Source: CAWCDJ01 sp963778675 (GTDB lineage Bacteria; Acidobacteriota; Terriglobia; Bryobacterales; Bryobacteraceae). From it: 64,000 bases of DNA. Of this stretch, positions 7,418 to 16,390 are shown piece after piece. Both the position numbers and the translations under genes were made by a program. The DNA is taken from assembly GCA_963778675.1 (NCBI GenBank), contig CAVZVI010000011.1, positions 992,001 to 1,056,000 of the forward strand. Reading direction: 5' to 3'. Under the pieces are notes generated by a model, which saw nothing but the letters and a program-made list of their open reading frames with translations, had not been told where the DNA came from and did no database searches. The stretch's first letter is position 1, and every line of letters starts with the position of its first letter.

Positions 7418-9154
7418 ATGTGGGAGTCGCTTTCTACCGTTCGCAAGTATCTCTGGCGCTACCGGCGCGGGATGTCGCTGGGGTTCTTCTGCCTGATTCT
7501 TAAGGACGTGGCGCAGGCCCTGCAGCCGCTCATGATCAAAATGGCGGTGGATGCCTTCGGCGGGAGCGGGTCGAGGCTGTTCCTGCGGTTTGCCGGATAC
7601 CTGGTGGGGCTGGCACTGCTCAAGGGCGCATTCCAGTTCTGGATGCGCGTGATCCTGATCGGCGTCTCCCGCGACATCGAATACGATATTCGTAACGATC
7701 TCTTCCGCCACCTGGTAAGCCTTTCCCCCGACTTCTACGCCCGCACCCGCACCGGGGACGTGATGGCCCGTGCCACCAACGACTTAAACGCGGTCCGCAT
7801 GATGCTCGGTCCGGGCGTCATGTACTGGTTCGAGACCTCTCTGACGTTTGCCCTGGCGATCGCCATCATGATGTACTATGACTGGCGGCTGGCCCTGTTC
7901 GCGGTCATGCCGGCGCCCGCGGTCAGCCTGGCGGTGATCCTGTTCGGCCGCTCGATCCATACCCGTTTCGAACGCATTCAGGAGATGTTCTCGGACATCT
8001 CCAGCCGCGTCCAGGAGAACCTCTCGGGCGTGCGGATGATCCGGGCCTTCGTGCAGGAGCGGGCCGAAATGCGGCGCTTCGCCGAATTGAACCGCCAGTA
8101 CATCGGGCAGAACCTGAAGCTGGTCCTGATTCAAGGCGTCTTCCAGCCGCTGCTCGAAGTTCTGATCGGGACCACCTTCCTGGTGGTGCTGTGGGTGGGC
8201 GGCCGCCAGGTTCTATTGGGCCGGATCTCCATCGGCAGTTTTGTCATGTTCAATACCTATATGGGGATGCTGGTCTGGCCGATGATCGCGCTCGGCTGGG
8301 TGGTGAACCTGATGCAGCGCGGCAGCGCTTCCCTGAAGCGAATCAACCAGATCCTGGCCGAGCGGCCGACCATCGAGGCCCCGCCTGCGCCCGTCCGCCC
8401 GCAGTCGTTCCGCGGCGAACTCGAATTTCGCGACATCTCGATGGATTACGGCAGCACCCTGGCGCTGGATTCGATCGACCTGCGGATTCCCGCCGGAATG
8501 ACCCTCGCGCTGGTGGGGCACACCGGTTCGGGCAAGACCACCCTGGCTTCACTGGTGCCGCGGCTGATGGACCCCACCGGTGGCGCGATCCTGCTGGATG
8601 GCATCGATCTTCGCGAACTCGATCCGGCGGACCTGCGGCGGCAGATTGGCTTCGTTCCGCAGGAGACGTTCCTGTTCAGCGCCACCATCGCGGAAAACAT
8701 CGCTTTCGGGGTGGAAGGCGCGACTCAGGAAGACATCCGCCGCGCTGCCGGGATTGCGGGGCTGGCGGACGATATCGAATCGTTTCCCAAAGGCTACCAG
8801 ACCATGGTCGGGGAGCGCGGCATTACGCTCTCGGGTGGTCAGAAACAGCGCACCGCCATCGCCCGGGCGATTCTGCGGGACCCGCGGATCCTGGTATTGG
8901 ACGATGCGCTCGCGAGCGTCGATACCATGACGGAAGAGCGCATTCTGACCCACCTGGCCGGAGTGATGCGGGGCCGGACGGTCATCCTGATCTCCCACCG
9001 CGTCTCGACCGTGCGCCAGGCCGGCCGGATCATCGTCCTGGAGCGCGGCCGCATCGTCGAGCAGGGCACGCCCGCGGAACTGGCCGCCGCCGGAGGCTAC
9101 TACGCCGAGCTGTCGCAGCGCCAGATGCTCGAAGAAGAGCTGGAATCGATCTGA
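7418..9154 (+). CDS. MsbA/MdlB-type ABC exporter (fused permease and ATPase)
   Basis: The 578-aa half-transporter has six spans in the first ~310 residues (ABC type I exporter fold), with the intracellular-loop signature FSDISSRVQENLSGVRMIRAF. The ATPase domain shows Walker A GHTGSGKTT, the Q-loop GFVPQETFLFSATI, the signature LSGGQKQR, Walker B ILVLDDALASVD and the H-loop ISHR. The Walker B has Asp after the second Asp (DDALAS) where many exporters have Glu, so the general base position reads Asp. Members export lipids, peptides or drugs as dimers; no partner half-transporter is adjacent. Confidence 0.88.
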   Translation: MWESLSTVRKYLWRYRRGMSLGFFCLILKDVAQALQPLMIKMAVDAFGGSGSRLFLRFAGYLVGLALLKGAFQFWMRVILIGVSRDIEYDIRNDLFRHLVSLSPDFYARTRTGDVMARATNDLNAVRMMLGPGVMYWFETSLTFALAIAIMMYYDWRLALFAVMPAPAVSLAVILFGRSIHTRFERIQEMFSDISSRVQENLSGVRMIRAFVQERAEMRRFAELNRQYIGQNLKLVLIQGVFQPLLEVLIGTTFLVVLWVGGRQVLLGRISIGSFVMFNTYMGMLVWPMIALGWVVNLMQRGSASLKRINQILAERPTIEAPPAPVRPQSFRGELEFRDISMDYGSTLALDSIDLRIPAGMTLALVGHTGSGKTTLASLVPRLMDPTGGAILLDGIDLRELDPADLRRQIGFVPQETFLFSATIAENIAFGVEGATQEDIRRAAGIAGLADDIESFPKGYQTMVGERGITLSGGQKQRTAIARAILRDPRILVLDDALASVDTMTEERILTHLAGVMRGRTVILISHRVSTVRQAGRIIVLERGRIVEQGTPAELAAAGGYYAELSQRQMLEEELESI

Positions 9155-9384
9155 CCTTTTTTCCGGGTTCCTCAGAAGGGAATCGTGGGTTGATTCCGGC
9201 TCAGGCAGCTTGCCAAGGGCAACCGGTGGGGCATGCTTTAGCTTGCCCTGCAGGACCGCCAAAGTCGCGAGAGTCCTCGCACACCCGGCCGGCGCCAGCA
9301 TCTCGGGAGCCGGGTCGACGCCCGTCGCCGGCGCGCGGGCCTGTCCGCAGGCTTCCCTGAGCGGATCGCGGAGACGGAACTGCG
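9155..9384. other. Intergenic gap between convergent ABC exporter and hisA
   Basis: This 230-nt gap between two converging genes contains no plausible ORF. A short T run follows the exporter stop (about 9155-9161). One copy of the dispersed repeat lies at 9224-9248. Confidence 0.6.
9224..9248. repeat. Dispersed 25-bp repeat, copy 1 (half element)
   Basis: The segment contains GGGCATGCTTTAGCTTGCCC and matches 18672-18696 over 25 identical bases. In this copy the complementary left arm is not preserved. Both copies lie between convergent genes. Confidence 0.7.
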
Positions 9385-10071
9385 CTAACGCAGCTCCTCC
9401 AACTTCAACCTTCCCGTGTAAATCGCCATCCCGAGCGCGGCGTGAATATCCATCGCGGCAAGAGCCCGGATATCCTCCATCGTCGTGATCCCGCCCGCGG
9501 CCGTCAGTTCGAGCGAGGTCGCGGCGCGCAGACGGCGGAACCAGTCGAGGTCGGTGCCCTGCATCATGCCTTCCTTATCGACGTAGGTGCAGAGGAAGCC
9601 GGAACAGTACGGTTCCAGGTCGGCCAGCACCTGCTCGGCGGTGAGATCCGTGGCCTCCTGCCATCCCTTGACGACGATACGGCCGCCTTTGGAATCCACG
9701 GCAACGACCAGGCGCTCGCGCCCGATGGCGTCGCGGATGGCGGCCAGCAGGGTGGCATTGATGCCCGTCGCGGTGAATGCGGAGGTTCCCACAATCACGC
9801 GGTGCGCCCCCTGCTCCACCAGCCCACGCGCGCGCTCCGCGGTCCGTACGCCGCCGCCGACGCGCGTCACCGCTCGCGAGGCCAGCATACGCACCAGCCC
9901 GTCGTTCGAACCGCGGCCCATGGCGGCGTCCAGGTCGATGACCTGGATTTCGGGGAAGCCCGCGAAGCGCTCGAGCATGGCTTCCGGCGAATCGCCTTCC
10001 AGCGCCTTCTCACGGCCCTGGACTAACTGGACGACCTTGCCATCCATCAGGTCGATGCACGGAATGATCAT
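9385..10071 (-). CDS. hisA: HisA, ProFAR isomerase
   Basis: HisA is a TIM-barrel isomerase converting ProFAR to PRFAR in histidine synthesis. The 228-aa product begins MIIPCIDLMDGKVVQL, where the first Asp is the catalytic base of the family, and has VVAVDSKGG for the second catalytic Asp, with phosphate-binding GGGVR and AAGGITTMEDI. The ATG at 10071 overlaps the hisF stop by 4 nt, which fixes the start; a longer upstream frame exists but runs through hisF. It is the last gene of the his operon. Confidence 0.93.
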   Translation of the reverse strand: MIIPCIDLMDGKVVQLVQGREKALEGDSPEAMLERFAGFPEIQVIDLDAAMGRGSNDGLVRMLASRAVTRVGGGVRTAERARGLVEQGAHRVIVGTSAFTATGINATLLAAIRDAIGRERLVVAVDSKGGRIVVKGWQEATDLTAEQVLADLEPYCSGFLCTYVDKEGMMQGTDLDWFRRLRAATSLELTAAGGITTMEDIRALAAMDIHAALGMAIYTGRLKLEELR

Positions 10072-10832
10072 TGGGGCGGTCTCACGGGAATGCCGCGCTT
10101 GTCGAGCTCTTCCTTCAATTGGTAGACGGTGTAAGTGCCGTAGTGGAAGATCGAAGCCGCCAGCGCCGCGTCCGCGCAGCCCTCGGTCAGGACCCGCACG
10201 AAGTGTTCCGGCTTGCCGGCGCCGCCCGAAGCGATCACGGGGACATGCGTCGCTCGCGAAACCGCACTGGTCAGCTCGCAATCGAAGCCCGTCTGGACGC
10301 CGTCGGTATCCATGGAAGTGAGCAGAATCTCTCCGGCGCCGAGTTCCTCGCCGCGTGCCGCCCACGCGATGGCGTCCGTCTCTTCGTCATCGCGCCCGCC
10401 ACGCGTATAAACGTGCCAGTTCCCCGCCCCGTGGCGCCGCGCGTCGATCGCCAGCACCACCGCCTGCGCGCCGAACTCCTGCGAAAGCTCGGTGATCAGC
10501 GCCGGACGGCGCACCGCCGCGGTATTGACCGAGACCTTATCGGCGCCGGACATGAGTATGCGGCGCGCATCTGCCACCGACCGGATCCCTCCGCCGACCG
10601 CCAGCGGGATGAAGACCTTGCGCGCGGTGCGGGCGACCACGTCCGCCATGATCTCGCGGGCATCGCTCGACGCCGTAATGTCGAGGAACACCAGCTCGTC
10701 GGCGCCGTCGCGGTTATAGCGATCGGCCAGCTCCACCGGATCGCCGGCGTCCCGCAGGTTCACGAAGTTCACGCCCTTCACCACGCGGCCGGCGGTGACA
10801 TCCAGGCAGGGAATAATGCGTTTGGCTAGCAT
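10068..10832 (-). CDS. hisF: HisF, imidazole glycerol phosphate synthase cyclase subunit
   Basis: HisF forms IGP and AICAR from PRFAR with ammonia supplied by HisH. The 254-aa TIM barrel starts MLAKRIIPCLDVTAGRVVKG with the catalytic Asp in CLDV, and has VLAIDARRH (second Asp), PLAVGGGIRSVADA and PVIASGGAGKPEH. The ATG overlaps the end of hisH by 7 nt and its stop overlaps hisA by 4 nt. Confidence 0.95.
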   Translation of the reverse strand: MLAKRIIPCLDVTAGRVVKGVNFVNLRDAGDPVELADRYNRDGADELVFLDITASSDAREIMADVVARTARKVFIPLAVGGGIRSVADARRILMSGADKVSVNTAAVRRPALITELSQEFGAQAVVLAIDARRHGAGNWHVYTRGGRDDEETDAIAWAARGEELGAGEILLTSMDTDGVQTGFDCELTSAVSRATHVPVIASGGAGKPEHFVRVLTEGCADAALAASIFHYGTYTVYQLKEELDKRGIPVRPPQ

Positions 10833-11425
10833 TCGTGGCTCAGGAAGTTCTTCACGATCCGCAGACCGAGGCTGCCGGATTTCTCCGGATGGAACTGCAC
10901 GCCGAAAACATTCCCGGCCTCGAGCGCCGCGGTGTAGCGGATCTCATAAGTGCACAACGCCGCCGCGTCGGGCACCTCGGGCACATAGTAACTGTGCGCG
11001 AAGTATACATAGGGACTCGGTGGCAGCGCCTGTAGCAGCTTCGACCCGGCCTTCGGTTCCAGCTCGTTCCAGCCCATGTGCGGCACGCGGGCCGCCGCGG
11101 GGAAGCGCTTCACAATCCCCGGGAACAGGCCGAGGCCTTCGACCTCCGGCGCCTCCTCGCTCGCCTCGAACAGCGCCTGCATGCCGAGACAGATGCCGAG
11201 GAACGGCACGCCCGCGGCGATCCGTTCGCGCAAGGTGTCGCGCACCGCGAGCGCATCGAGCGCCCGCATCATCTGTCCGAAGTGGCCGACACCGGGAAGG
11301 ATGATTTTGGCGGCCTGGCGCAGCCCCCCGGCGTCGCGCACGAGTGTATATTCGCAGCCGATCTCCGCCAGGGTGTTCTGCACCGACCGCAGGTTGCCGG
11401 CGCCGTAATCGAAGATGGCAATCAT
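10826..11425 (-). CDS. hisH: HisH, imidazole glycerol phosphate synthase glutaminase subunit
   Basis: The 199-aa class I glutamine amidotransferase has the expected blocks: MIAIFDYGAGNLRSV, oxyanion-strand ILPGVGHFG, nucleophile elbow FLGICLGMQ (Cys) and the His-Glu pair in FGVQFHPEKS. It supplies ammonia to HisF. The ATG at 11425 overlaps the hisB stop by 4 nt. An apparent longer frame upstream is hisB and HAD sequence read out of frame. Confidence 0.95.
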   Translation of the reverse strand: MIAIFDYGAGNLRSVQNTLAEIGCEYTLVRDAGGLRQAAKIILPGVGHFGQMMRALDALAVRDTLRERIAAGVPFLGICLGMQALFEASEEAPEVEGLGLFPGIVKRFPAAARVPHMGWNELEPKAGSKLLQALPPSPYVYFAHSYYVPEVPDAAALCTYEIRYTAALEAGNVFGVQFHPEKSGSLGLRIVKNFLSHEC

Positions 11426-12009
11426 AACAAGCCCTTGGTGGAGGGCAGTTGATCCTTGAGCCGCGCGTCCTTCGAGCAGGCGTATTTCATGGCGCGGGCG
11501 AAGCACTTGAAGATGGCCTCGACCTTGTGATGGTTGGAGCGCCCGTAGAGCACCTTGGCGTGCAGGTTCGCGCCCGCGTGGTTGACAAATCCGCCGAAGA
11601 AATCCTCCACCAGCTCGGTTTGCAGGTCGCCCACCAGCCTCACCTTCACCCGGTCCTTGTAGACCAGCGCGGGGCGCCCGCCCAGGTCGAGCGCCACCAC
11701 CGCCAGCGTCTCGTCCATCGGGAGCACGAAGTAGCCGGCGCGGTTGATCCCCTTGCGGTCTCCCAGCGCTTTGGCAAACAACTGTCCGAGCACGATGCCG
11801 GCGTCTTCCACGGTGTGGTGCTGGTCCACGTCGAGATCGCCATCGGCGTGCAGTTTCAGGTCGAACCCGCCGTGCTTCGTGAACAGCTCCAGCATGTGGT
11901 CGAAGAAGCGGATCCCGGTCGATATCTCGTAGCGGCCGCGGCCTTCGATCTTCAGGCTGCCCGAGATGCGGGTCTCTTTCGTGTTGCGCTCGATCGCGGC
12001 GCTTCTCAT
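11422..12009 (-). CDS. hisB: HisB, imidazoleglycerol-phosphate dehydratase
   Basis: The 195-aa monofunctional dehydratase removes water from IGP. Both manganese-binding signatures are present: HADGDLDVDQHHTVEDAGI and GRSNHHKVEAIFKCFARAMK. There is no fused histidinol-phosphatase domain; a separate HAD-family gene lies directly upstream in the operon. The start overlaps that gene's stop by 4 nt. Confidence 0.95.
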   Translation of the reverse strand: MRSAAIERNTKETRISGSLKIEGRGRYEISTGIRFFDHMLELFTKHGGFDLKLHADGDLDVDQHHTVEDAGIVLGQLFAKALGDRKGINRAGYFVLPMDETLAVVALDLGGRPALVYKDRVKVRLVGDLQTELVEDFFGGFVNHAGANLHAKVLYGRSNHHKVEAIFKCFARAMKYACSKDARLKDQLPSTKGLL

Positions 12010-12687
12010 GACGCGAACACCTCTTCGAGATAGTTAATGTCGTCCACGATGGCGTAGGCGCCCTCTTCCTGGAACAGAAACACGAGGTCGATGTAGAGCG
12101 GGTTCGAAGGCGCGGCGATTCCGATGAACGGCACACGAGCGGCGCGCGCGGAGCGGGCGTCATCCACGGTGTCGCCCACATAGAAGACCGTGCAGCCGGG
12201 GTTCCCCTGCACGATACGCAGCAGGCCGTCGGGATCGGGCTTGCGCCGCTCCACATCCTCCATGCCGATCACCGGGTCGAACGCGATCTCCGGGGCGAAG
12301 CGGTCGAGCGTGATCCGGGCCTCTTCTCCGGGCCGCCCGGTAAAGACAGCGAAGCGGAATGCCCGGGCCAGTCTTTCGAGCGTGCCCGGCTTGGCGACCC
12401 ACCGCTCCCGCAGGATCAGGCCGTCGCTGCCGCTTCCCAGGAAGATCGACTGGAAGTACTCCTTCACTTCCTCGAACGGCGTCGCGACACCGGCGCTGGC
12501 AACGATGTGGTGCGAGAGCTTCCAATCGTCGTTCCAGCCTCCCTGGTTCTTGTAAATCCTGGATCTGCTGGTTGGTGGGCTTCACCCCGGTGAAGTGCTC
12601 GACGGTCTGCGCGATGGTCTCGCGGTACGAATCGGTGACGTCCACCAGGACGCCATCCATGTCGAACACCAGAATCGCCTGGCTCAT
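12006..12687 (-). CDS. HAD-family phosphatase in the his operon (TIGR01548-like), frameshifted
   Basis: The N-terminus MSQAILVFDMDGVLVDVTDSY carries HAD motif I (DxDGVL). The C-terminal part has RFAVFTGRPGEEA (motif II region), RKPDPDGLL (motif III Lys) and FYVGDTVDDARSA (motif IV). The two halves lie in different frames, and the total of 682 nt is one base too long. The shift is near 12550, where one base too many between IQDL and a family-like FKNQGGWNDDWKLS reading breaks the frame. Its place between hisC and hisB, with 4-nt overlaps on both sides, suggests it is the otherwise missing histidinol-phosphate phosphatase (inference). Confidence 0.75.
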
Positions 12688-13770
12688 CGGTTCCAGATCT
12701 CCTCGAGCGCGGCCAAAAGCCGGCGGGTCTGCTCGCGCGTGCCCACGGTGATGCGAACGCACCCCGGCGCCTCATAGCTGCGGTCGCGCACCAGGATGGC
12801 CTGGCCGCGCAGCGCATCGCGCACTTCGATCGCACGGCGGCCGAAGTCCCCCAGGACGAAATTGCCGGAGCTGGGCACGTAGCGGATGCCCAGTTTTTCG
12901 AGACCCACGCACAGCAGCTCGCGCGCGGCCAGCACCTCGGCGACGTAGGTTTCGATGTACTCGCGGTCTTCGAGCGCGGCCTGCGCCGCCAGCACCGCCA
13001 CGGAATTCACGCTGTACGGGGATTGCGCCTTGTGCAGGAAACGGACGTTCGCCTCGTGCGAAAAAAGGCAGCCCGAGCCGCATGGCGGCCATGCCGAACA
13101 CTTTGGAAAACGTCCGGCACACGAACAGGTTGGGCACGCGCTGGATCTCGGTGAGTGCCGTGACGCCGCAAAACTCGTAGTAGGCTTCATCGATCAGCAC
13201 GACGGCCTTGCGCGCCCGGTGCAGAATGCGCTCGATGCCGAGAAGCCCCACTCCCGTTCCCGTGGGATTGTTCGGATTGGCCAGCAGAACGGCGCGCGTC
13301 TGGGGCGTGATGGCGTCGAGCACCGCCTGCAGCGGGAACTCCATTCCGGGCCAAGGGTAATCGACCTCTTTGATCTTCGCGCCCGCCACTTCGGCGTAGA
13401 AGCGGTACATCGCGTAGGAAGGCTTCAGGAGCACGACTTCCTGGCCGTCATCGACATACGTATTCAGGAAGACCTGAATGGCCTCGTCGGTTCCGTTGGT
13501 GAAGACGAATTCCGAAGGCGCGACGCCGAAGTACCCGGCGACGGCGTCCTTGGCCTCGGCGTACTCGGGATAGACCGCGAGGCAGCCGGGGGTGAGCCGG
13601 TCCTTGATGGCGGCAATCACACGCGGCGAGCAGCCTACGGTGTTCTCGTTGAAATCGAGCCGCAGTTTGCCGCCGCGGCCCGCGGTCGGCGGGGAGTAGG
13701 GCGCCATTGCCTGCACGGCGGGGCGCGGGCGGATCGCGCCTTTGGGGAGCTTGGGTGCTTTAGCGGCCAT
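12684..13770 (-). CDS. hisC: Histidinol-phosphate aminotransferase, frameshifted
   Basis: This class I/II PLP aminotransferase converts imidazole-acetol phosphate to histidinol phosphate. The first part has LDFNENTVGCSPRV, LANPNNPTGTG, the Asp of VLIDEAYYEF and the PLP-lysine motif FSKVFGMAAMRLG. The remainder (LFSHEANVRFLHKAQSPYS, then SSGNFVLGDFG and CVRITVGT) is in the next frame. The switch is at 13061-13075, next to an A6 run and a GGG; the 1087-nt span is one base too long. The start overlaps hisD by 11 nt. Confidence 0.85.
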
Positions 13771-15007
13771 CGAGCCGCACCTCCACGGAGCGGGCGTGGG
13801 CTTCGAGGCCCTCGGCGCGCGCCAGGGTCGTGACGGCAGGCGCGATGCGAGCCAGCGCCGCCGCCGAAAGTTCCTGCACGGAAATGACCTTGAGATAGTC
13901 CATGACGGAAAGTCCTCCGCGGATGCGCGCGGCGCCGCTGGTGGGCAGGACGTGGTTGGGGCCCGAAGCGTAATCGCCGGCGGCTTCGGGGCTGTGCGGG
14001 CCGACGAACACGCTGCCGGCGTGCTTCACCCGGGCCAGCAGCCCGGAATCCGGAATGCTGAGGTGCTCGGGAGCAAAGCGGTTCGAGATCTCCACGGCCT
14101 CTTCGAGCGAGCGCACCAGGATGATGGCCGAATTGCGCGCGATGGATTTCGACGCCACGCCGGCCGTCGGAAGAACCGCAAGCTGCCGGTCCAGTTCCCT
14201 CGCGACTGCCGCGGCCAGGCGTTTCGAAGAGGTCAAGAGGATGGCCGAAGCGTCCACATCGTGCTCGGCCTGCGCCAGCATATCGGCCGCCAGGTGGCGC
14301 GGGTCGCCGCCGGATGCAATCATCAGGATCTCGGTGGGGCCGGCGACAAAATCGATCCCCACCTCTCCGGCCAGAAGTTTCTTAGCCGCAGCCACGTAGA
14401 TATTGCCGGGCCCGACGATGCGGTCCGCGCGCGGCACGGTGCGCGTGCCATAGGCGAACGCCGCGATGGCCTGCGCGCCGCCCATCTGGAACACCTTCGC
14501 CACATTGAGCAGCGATGCCGTTCCGAAAACCTCCGTCACCGGCCGCGGCGAGGCCACGCAGATATTCGCCACGCCGGCAACCTGCGCGGGGACTACCGTC
14601 ATCAGGATGGTGGAGGGCAGCGGATAGCGTCCGGCGGGAATGTAGGCCGCCACCGTGTCAAGAGGCCGCACGATCTGCCCGAGCCGGAGGCCGGTGCGGA
14701 ATTCGCGGCTCCACTCCGGCGGCATCTGGCGTTCGGCGTAAGCGCGGATATTGGCGGCGGCGGTCTCGACCGCGCCCCGGAACTCGAGCGTGAGATGATC
14801 CCGCGCCGCTTCGAGTTCCGCCGCGGGTACCCGCACCGACCTGCGCGCCAGGCCGTCGAACTGGCGGGCATACTCCATCAGGGCTTTGTCGCCGCGGCTC
14901 CGGACGGCCTCCAGAATGGGCCGCACCACCGCTTCGGCTTCGGTAAACCGCGCCGCCTTGCGTGCCAGCAGGCGGCCGATATCTTTGCTTGCGAGGATGC
15001 GAATCAC
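13760..15007 (-). CDS. hisD: HisD, histidinol dehydrogenase
   Basis: HisD carries out the last two NAD-dependent oxidations to histidine. The 415-aa product contains GRYPLPSTILMTVVPAQVAG, the signature region DFVAGPTEILMIASG with the zinc-binding AQAEHDVDASAIL, and the conserved NRFAPEHLSI. The GTG at 15007 overlaps the hisG stop by 4 nt; an in-frame upstream extension is hisG antisense-frame sequence and is rejected. Confidence 0.94.
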   Translation of the reverse strand: MIRILASKDIGRLLARKAARFTEAEAVVRPILEAVRSRGDKALMEYARQFDGLARRSVRVPAAELEAARDHLTLEFRGAVETAAANIRAYAERQMPPEWSREFRTGLRLGQIVRPLDTVAAYIPAGRYPLPSTILMTVVPAQVAGVANICVASPRPVTEVFGTASLLNVAKVFQMGGAQAIAAFAYGTRTVPRADRIVGPGNIYVAAAKKLLAGEVGIDFVAGPTEILMIASGGDPRHLAADMLAQAEHDVDASAILLTSSKRLAAAVARELDRQLAVLPTAGVASKSIARNSAIILVRSLEEAVEISNRFAPEHLSIPDSGLLARVKHAGSVFVGPHSPEAAGDYASGPNHVLPTSGAARIRGGLSVMDYLKVISVQELSAAALARIAPAVTTLARAEGLEAHARSVEVRLDGR

Positions 15008-15873
15008 AGGACGATCTTGTTCAGCGGATATTCCACAATTCCCTGCGCTCCCGCCTGTTTGAGCCGTGGGATGATGTCGCGCACGGTGGATTCGTCGAGA
15101 ATCGTGTTGACCGCCAGCCATTCCTCATCGCTGAGGTGCGAGATGGTGGGCCGCTTCAATGCCGGCAGCACGCCCAGCACCGCCTGCAGGTCGTCCTTGT
15201 GGACATTGAGCATCAGCCCCACTTTGCCCAGCGCGTTGATGGCGCCTTCGAGCAGCATTTTGATGTCGAGCAGCTTCCGCTGTTTGGCCGGGTCCTCCCA
15301 GGACTGGCGGTTGGCGATCAACTGCGTGTTCGATTCGAGCACCGTATCGATGATCTTGAGCTTGTTGGCGCGCAGCGACGAGCCCGTCTCGGTGACTTCC
15401 ACAATGGCATCCGCCAGCACCGGCGGCTTGACCTCGGTGGCGCCCCAACTGAATTCGACCTTGGCCGTGACGCCGTGCGCGGCGAGGTATCGCTTCGTGG
15501 TGCTCACCAGTTCCGTGGCGATGATCTTGCCATCCAGGTCGTTCACCGTGTGGAAGCTCGAAGCTTCCGGCACCGCCAAAACCCAGCGCACTTTGCCGAA
15601 GCTCTGCTTGGCGTAGATCAGGTCGGCCACCGCCACCACGGAGGCCTCGTTCTCTTCGATCCAGTCGCGTCCGGTCAGCCCGGCATCGAGAATGCCGTCC
15701 TCGACGTAACGCGCCATCTCCTGCGCGCGGATCAGCATGCACTCGATTTCCGGATCGTCGATGCCGGGAAAGTACGAGCGGCTGCTGGTGGTGATGGCGA
15801 ATCCGGCGCGGCGGAACAGGTCGATGGTGGCGTTCTCGAGCGAGCCTTTCGGAATGCCGAGCTTGAGTTTCAC
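15004..15873 (-). CDS. hisG: HisG, ATP phosphoribosyltransferase (long form)
   Basis: HisG starts the pathway, joining PRPP and ATP. KLKLGIPKGSLENATIDLF, GLTGRDWIEEN and the PRPP-loop region DAIVEVTETGSSLRANKL are present. At 289 aa it is the long form with the C-terminal regulatory domain (last ~75 residues, ending GAQGIVEYPLNKIVL), which gives histidine feedback and makes a HisZ partner unnecessary. The GTG at 15873 overlaps the hisI stop by 4 nt. Confidence 0.94.
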   Translation of the reverse strand: MKLKLGIPKGSLENATIDLFRRAGFAITTSSRSYFPGIDDPEIECMLIRAQEMARYVEDGILDAGLTGRDWIEENEASVVAVADLIYAKQSFGKVRWVLAVPEASSFHTVNDLDGKIIATELVSTTKRYLAAHGVTAKVEFSWGATEVKPPVLADAIVEVTETGSSLRANKLKIIDTVLESNTQLIANRQSWEDPAKQRKLLDIKMLLEGAINALGKVGLMLNVHKDDLQAVLGVLPALKRPTISHLSDEEWLAVNTILDESTVRDIIPRLKQAGAQGIVEYPLNKIVL

Positions 15874-16250
15874 GCCTTGGCTCCGTAAACCGCCGCGGGG
15901 TCGTAGGAGCGGTCTTCCGAGACCTTCCACTCGCCGGATTCCAGGCGGCGGAAGAAGCAGCTTTGGTAGCCCTCGTGGCACACGCCGGGACCCTGGGCCT
16001 CCACTTTGACCAGCACCGCATCCTGATCGCAATCGGTCGCGATCTCCTTCACCAGAAGGCGGTGGCCGGAGCTCTCTCCCTTCAGCCAGAGCTTCTTCCG
16101 CGAACGCGAATAGAAGGTGGCGAAGCCGGTCTCCACGGTCTTGCGGAATGCTTCCTCATTCATGTAGCCCACCATCAGGACGCGTCCGCTGGCGTGATCC
16201 TGAATAACGGCGGTGATCAGTCCGTCCGATTTCTGAAAGTCGAGATTCAT
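15870..16250 (-). CDS. hisI: HisI, phosphoribosyl-AMP cyclohydrolase (no HisE domain)
   Basis: The protein has VLMVGYMNEEAFRKTVETG, ATFYSRSRKKLWLKGESSGH and the zinc-binding ATDCDQDAVLVKVEAQGPGV followed by CH. It hydrolyses the purine ring of PR-AMP. It lacks the HisE pyrophosphohydrolase domain and no separate hisE is in this window. I use the ATG at 16250 (126 aa); a GTG at 16259 in the same frame is equally possible as neither has a good Shine-Dalgarno. It is the first structural gene after the attenuator. Confidence 0.92.
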   Translation of the reverse strand: MNLDFQKSDGLITAVIQDHASGRVLMVGYMNEEAFRKTVETGFATFYSRSRKKLWLKGESSGHRLLVKEIATDCDQDAVLVKVEAQGPGVCHEGYQSCFFRRLESGEWKVSEDRSYDPAAVYGAKA

Positions 16251-16260
16251 GTTGAGCACA

Positions 16261-16292
16261 AAATAAAAAGCCCGCCGTTATTCGCGGCGGGC
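16261..16292 (-). terminator. Intrinsic terminator of the his attenuator
   Basis: On the minus strand an 8-bp perfect stem GCCCGCCG/CGGCGGGC (16292-16285 with 16277-16270, 7-nt loop) is followed by TTTTTATTT (16269-16261). It ends just before hisI and after the His-rich leader peptide. CGCCCG of the 5' side (16293-16288) can instead pair with CGGGCG at 16336-16331 in the leader, an alternative antiterminator. Confidence 0.85.
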
Positions 16293-16321
16293 GTCAATTC
16301 GAATTCCGGTGTGAGGCCAAA

Positions 16322-16390
16322 TCAGAACACCGCCCGTCGCGTTGCGGCACGATGGTGATGATGATGCCTGGCGAGGGTGGTTGCTGCCAT
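16322..16390 (-). CDS. hisL: HisL, his operon leader peptide with five consecutive His codons
   Basis: A 22-codon ORF begins MAATTLAR, continues with five histidine codons in a row (CAT CAT CAT CAC CAT) and ends about 30 nt before the terminator hairpin. In enterobacterial attenuation, ribosome stalling at such codons under histidine starvation favours an antiterminator. TAAACT (16404-16399) with TGC directly upstream is an extended -10 lying 8 nt before the ATG, so the leader mRNA may begin almost at the start codon. Confidence 0.88.
   Translation of the reverse strand: MAATTLARHHHHHRAATRRAVF

Noticed and set aside
11426..12256. Long frame continuous with hisH upstream of its ATG
   Set aside because: It is hisB and HAD sequence in a wrong frame; real hisB and hisH starts have 4-nt overlaps.
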